From positions 1-44,235 of IMG/VR virus record IMGVR_UViG_3300030107_002542: a DNA stretch of 44,235 nt. The stretch is one strand, 5' to 3'. This document shows, one piece after another, positions 40,943 to 44,235 of this stretch; within the stretch, counting starts at the first letter, position 1; every line of letters starts with the position of its first letter. Both the position numbers and the translations under genes were made by a program. The notes beneath the pieces were generated by a model. It was not told where the DNA came from and made no database searches. It was given only the letters and a program-made list of their open reading frames with translations. This DNA is from a virus.

Positions 40943-41344
40943 ATGGCTATACCATCAGGAAGTGGAACAGAGGTTTTACGCAATGCCTGTATTCATGAAA
41001 ATAATGCAGGAACTGCACTTGTAGATTGGGGAGGAACTACAGGTACAGGTTCACTCAGAAGTTCTCAGAATACATCAGGAGTTGTTGCTGTCCCTACAAA
41101 TGTAATTATAACTGTTTTATGTATTACTCACATGGATTGGATTGGAGGTGCGCATAATGCTCAAATTGATTGGCAAGGTGGAGGAACAAGTGTTGCTCTA
41201 TGGAAAGAAACTAGTCAACCAGCAAATACAACATGGGTTTGGAATGATAAATTTGTTTTAAGGGAAGGTGATAAACTAAAGCTGTACAATTCAGGTACAA
41301 ATAGTGATTGGACCATTTCTTTTATTTATCAAGATTGGAGTTAA
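40943..41344 (+). CDS. Probable small tail protein, 133 aa
   Basis: Starts right after the fibre stop with the ribosome site AGGAGGT. Beta-rich with Gly, Thr and Trp: SGTEVLRNACIHENNAGTAL, VVAVPTNVIITVLCITHMDW, GDKLKLYNSGTNSDWTISF. No catalytic motif. Its position in the fibre cluster and Gly/Trp-rich beta content suggest a structural tail accessory. Not recognised at family level. Confidence 0.65.
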   Translation: MAIPSGSGTEVLRNACIHENNAGTALVDWGGTTGTGSLRSSQNTSGVVAVPTNVIITVLCITHMDWIGGAHNAQIDWQGGGTSVALWKETSQPANTTWVWNDKFVLREGDKLKLYNSGTNSDWTISFIYQDWS

Positions 41345-41346
41345 TT

Positions 41347-41838
41347 ATGAGTGGAATAGTTGGAATTAGTCCAAATTCAAAAAGTGGAATACTTGGAGGT
41401 CACAATGATGGTGATGTTGTTCAAGTAGTTCCAGTACATTCAGCCGGAAATGTAACTATAAATGATACAAGTAATTATGTGTCAATAATTAGTGCAACTA
41501 TTACTCCTAGATACTCTACTTCTAAAATATGGGTAAGTGCTGGTACTCGTATGAAACACGTAGGTACTTCAGGTCATCAATGGGCAGTCTATCGTATAGA
41601 AAGACGTACAACAGCACAAAGTATTGGTGATGGAGTAGATTTAGATGCTGAAAGTTATACAGGAGCATCAGGTGGTCTTCCGTCAGGAGGAATTATAATA
41701 GGTGCTTGGTTTGGGTTTTATGATTCCCCTGCGACTACTGAGGGAAGAATCTATGACTTGTCATTTCATAATAATTACGCAGGTGATCACGTAGCTCAAG
41801 GGCCACAAGCAATGATTCTAATGGAGGTCAAACAATGA
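41347..41838 (+). CDS. Probable tail fibre-associated protein, 163 aa
   Basis: Real start is ATG 41347, three bases after the preceding stop and behind TTGGAGTTAATT; a longer upstream frame overlaps the previous gene. Beta-rich: KSGILGGHNDGDVVQVVPVH, VSIISATITPRYSTSKIWVS, HQWAVYRIERRTT, EGRIYDLSFHNNYAGDH. The Gly/Thr-rich beta pattern is like small receptor-binding or fibre proteins of marine podoviruses. Its stop overlaps a 16-aa mini-gene. Confidence 0.65.
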   Translation: MSGIVGISPNSKSGILGGHNDGDVVQVVPVHSAGNVTINDTSNYVSIISATITPRYSTSKIWVSAGTRMKHVGTSGHQWAVYRIERRTTAQSIGDGVDLDAESYTGASGGLPSGGIIIGAWFGFYDSPATTEGRIYDLSFHNNYAGDHVAQGPQAMILMEVKQ

Positions 41839-41885
41839 TTGCAGATGATAATAAGATAACGAACAATAACCAACGGAGTAAATAA
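41835..41885 (+). CDS. Possible 16-aa mini-gene linking two tail genes
   Basis: It reads MIADDNKITNNNQRSK. It starts in an ATGA overlap and its stop is directly followed by the ATG of the next gene; its last codons contain CGGAG, the likely ribosome site of that gene. It is more likely a translational bridge than a protein with a job of its own, hence the low confidence. Confidence 0.3.
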   Translation: MIADDNKITNNNQRSK

Positions 41886-44235
41886 ATGACAAGAGCAAGA
41901 GACTTAGCAAGTGGTAGTGGCATAGAAGCTGGTGAAGTAGTTCCTCACATAATCCCCGGTGTGCTGTATCCTGCGGTTGCTGGTAAAGACTTGAGTGGTA
42001 CTGCACTTGGAGGCTCTTACACCTATGGTACTGCGCATACTGATGGTAGAAGCTACTACTTCACAGACATCAAGGGAAGCAAGCCGATAAAAGACCCTAG
42101 AATTGGTGCTCATTTTGGTAGCCAGAGGCACAAAGCAAAGTCAGTACAATTACTGGAACAAGAAACTGCTACTCATGGTGAAAATGTTTATTCTGTAGAT
42201 GGTAGAGAATGGTTTAGAGTCGTAAGTTCAGATATAGAAGGTTGGAACATGGATGTAGGTACTTTTATTGGTTCGTCTAATCACACATTTACTACATTTT
42301 TTGAGATTGTTGGATATTTTAATGATTTTAATTGTATCAGTAGAACAAAAAATGACAGAGCGGATGACATTAATGTAACTGTTAATGGAGGAACAACTAG
42401 AAATTCAGCTAATACAGATAAACTTGGTGGAAGATCAACTGCGGATACTCCTTTAGGGGGAAGATATGTTGATGTAGGATCAGTTATAAATCATGGTGAT
42501 TCAGATGTAACATCAGATTTAGGTACTACTCCTAGAATTAATACAATAAAAATAGAAGCAATAAATACAGGAAGTGAATACTGGCAGTTTTTTGGCATCG
42601 AACTAATAGCCCAAGACACATCTTCAACTGCAAACAAATCCAAGATACAGATACCCTCACAGAATGTAGTCAGCTACGGAAAGAAGTTTACTGTAAGTGG
42701 AACACCACATTATGATCCTTTTAATGGATTTACTTCTGGTAATCTAGCCGCAGTTCAAGCATTAATTGATACAGACACATCATTAGGTATAGCTAATTGG
42801 TTATCTAGTTCTACATATTATAGACCTTTCAATGGTGGAAGGGTTGTCAAATGGGTAGACTCAAGTGGTAATATCAAGACCTCTGTAAATATGATGCCTC
42901 CTAATGCACAGAATGTAGGAACTACTGCATCAAATCCTATTGACCTATCTTCTAGCCAGACTAATGATGACACAATCAACTTCAATACAAGTGCAATAGA
43001 TCATTCACTTTCTGAGGTTGCCAAGACTTTTAATTGGAGAGAGTTTGGGAATGGTGCGGCAAATGGAGGAACATCAGGGAGTTGGGCAGATGCAAGTATG
43101 CTAAAAGATGGTGTTGATGATGATGTTGCTTATGTAATGGATGATGGTCTGACATCTTTTTCTGCTGAAACTATAGAAGCAGATTCAGACCAATTATCTT
43201 ACCGATTTAATGGGCACGATGCTTTTTATATTACTTTTATTGGGACAGGAATTTCTATAGAAAAGAAAGCATTGGACACTCAGGCTGGTTCTGATTCATT
43301 TACTTATACTTTGGATGGAGTGGCTGTAACAACTTATTCAAGTTCTAATGCTACACATCCCAAATTTATAAATTTAGCCCAGAATTTACCCTATGGCACT
43401 CATGTATTAAAAGTTAATAGGTCTAACTTATCTAATGTTCATCCGTTCTGGAAGGGATTTACCTTCCACCAACCCAAGAAACCACCTATACCAGAGGATG
43501 CTGTAGTGCTGGCAGATTATATGCTGATGGCAGATTTTGTTGCTCAGACTGGTCATGGTAAAGAAAAATTAAGTAAAGGTACACGATGCAACTGGGCTTC
43601 AAGAGACTTTTTTTATGATTCTGGTAGTGCCTTGACTTTGGAAGGGCCACACACAAGCATAGTTAGTGGGTATAGAGTATACAATAATAATAATGCAAAA
43701 CAAATTGATCTTCCTACTTTTGGTCATGGTTTTGTAGCAAGATTTCTAGCCAATACTGATAGAAGTTCTAACACAACGTATAAAGTAAATGATGATGTGT
43801 ATGATACTAATTTTAATGCTTCTGGAACTTATACTGCTGGTAATAGAATAGGAACTACTTCACCTAATCCGTGGGATACTACTAACAATGATGGAACAGT
43901 TACTTTTGACCATAATGGCAATGGTACTGATGCTGTGGAATTTGCAGGAATAAAAAATCTTGAATTAGGTGTAAATAAAATAACTTTTGATGATGATACT
44001 ACTGATTATATAACTTTTGATGGTGCTGAAATAGTCACTCCAATCCACACAAGTTCCCACTACCAATCCTTTGAAACACCTTTTCTAAATGAGTTGGTAG
44101 GTGGTGATAGAAACATGGAACAGACTAATCTTGTGGTTACACCAGATGGTAAGACTTGGGATGAGGTTACTAGGGATACAAGTTATATTGGGGATAGTGT
44201 TATGCTAGTAAGACATGATGCAGGATGGCAATCAG
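41886..44235 (+). CDS. Large tail spike/fibre protein, 3' end outside window
   Basis: At least 783 aa, open to the window end with no stop. It begins MTRARDLASGSGIEAGEV, a start style shared by tail proteins of marine podoviruses. Beta-rich domains follow: SYTYGTAHTDGRSYYFTDIK, EYWQFFGIELIAQD, a duplicated Thr/Asn/Gly-rich stretch, SYRFNGHDAFYITFIGTGIS, LPYGTHVLKVNRSNL with FWKGFTFH, and a terminal TPDGKTWDEVTRDTSYIG typical of phage tail C-terminal modules. The FWKGF-type domain may bind a sugar or adhesin. The frame lines up exactly with the peptidase at the window start if the ends are joined. Confidence 0.85.
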   Translation, partial: MTRARDLASGSGIEAGEVVPHIIPGVLYPAVAGKDLSGTALGGSYTYGTAHTDGRSYYFTDIKGSKPIKDPRIGAHFGSQRHKAKSVQLLEQETATHGENVYSVDGREWFRVVSSDIEGWNMDVGTFIGSSNHTFTTFFEIVGYFNDFNCISRTKNDRADDINVTVNGGTTRNSANTDKLGGRSTADTPLGGRYVDVGSVINHGDSDVTSDLGTTPRINTIKIEAINTGSEYWQFFGIELIAQDTSSTANKSKIQIPSQNVVSYGKKFTVSGTPHYDPFNGFTSGNLAAVQALIDTDTSLGIANWLSSSTYYRPFNGGRVVKWVDSSGNIKTSVNMMPPNAQNVGTTASNPIDLSSSQTNDDTINFNTSAIDHSLSEVAKTFNWREFGNGAANGGTSGSWADASMLKDGVDDDVAYVMDDGLTSFSAETIEADSDQLSYRFNGHDAFYITFIGTGISIEKKALDTQAGSDSFTYTLDGVAVTTYSSSNATHPKFINLAQNLPYGTHVLKVNRSNLSNVHPFWKGFTFHQPKKPPIPEDAVVLADYMLMADFVAQTGHGKEKLSKGTRCNWASRDFFYDSGSALTLEGPHTSIVSGYRVYNNNNAKQIDLPTFGHGFVARFLANTDRSSNTTYKVNDDVYDTNFNASGTYTAGNRIGTTSPNPWDTTNNDGTVTFDHNGNGTDAVEFAGIKNLELGVNKITFDDDTTDYITFDGAEIVTPIHTSSHYQSFETPFLNELVGGDRNMEQTNLVVTPDGKTWDEVTRDTSYIGDSVMLVRHDAGWQS

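Noticed and set aside
1-44235. CRISPR arrays, insertion sequences and rRNA genes
   Set aside because: No regularly spaced repeats, transposase-like genes, or rRNA-like conserved segments were seen on either strand.

Overview
The window (44,235 bp, AT-rich, every supported gene on the + strand) carries what looks like an essentially complete genome of a T7-like podovirus (Autographiviridae / Autotranscriptaviridae type). The evidence is a single-subunit T7-type RNA polymerase, a gp2.5-type SSB, endonuclease I, primase-helicase, family A DNA polymerase and gp6-type exonuclease, then portal, scaffold, capsid, two tail tubular proteins, four internal virion proteins, tail fibre and terminase in T7 order. 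Low GC, a tyrosine integrase beside RNA polymerase, and a tRNA-Leu fragment next to it suggest a temperate marine phage of the kind that infects SAR11-like Alphaproteobacteria. The host assignment is inference.

Layout. 1-2994: M15 peptidase (lysin), an unknown gene, probable small terminase, large terminase, and a small overlapping gene. 2995-4360: AT-rich, mostly non-coding early control region with three mini-genes, a consensus sigma70 promoter at 3563-3592, and a nested multi-helix structured leader at 4205-4334. 4361-8180: small accessory genes, including a GP88-family protein and an orphan cytosine-C5 methyltransferase. 8207-9850: lysogeny module made of a winged-helix-like protein, the integrase, and a candidate attP (46 bp matching the 5' half of tRNA-Leu(UAG), flanked by 10-bp inverted repeats). 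9889-12551: small gene and RNA polymerase. 12617-20554: DNA metabolism (SSB, endonuclease I, primase-helicase, DNA polymerase, PD-(D/E)XK nuclease, exonuclease, DUF3310 protein, class II ribonucleotide reductase). 20624-44235: virion genes ending in a long tail gene that runs off the window.

How the parts work together. Host RNA polymerase probably starts at the early promoters and makes the accessory, lysogeny and phage RNA polymerase genes. The phage polymerase then reads the replication and virion genes. A 17-23 nt element recurs in intergenic positions and is the best candidate for its promoter, or for a regulator site. Host DNA is degraded by endonuclease I and exonuclease, and nucleotides are recycled by ribonucleotide reductase. 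The integrase and attP allow integration, but no classical CI/Cro-type repressor is visible.

Points for follow-up: the attP inside a partial tRNA-Leu, the structured leader at 4205-4334, the repeated intergenic element, a DNA polymerase lacking the thioredoxin-binding insert, a gp16-like protein lacking the expected lytic domain, and the fact that the two window ends join in frame. If the molecule is circular, the last tail gene would be fused to the M15 peptidase.
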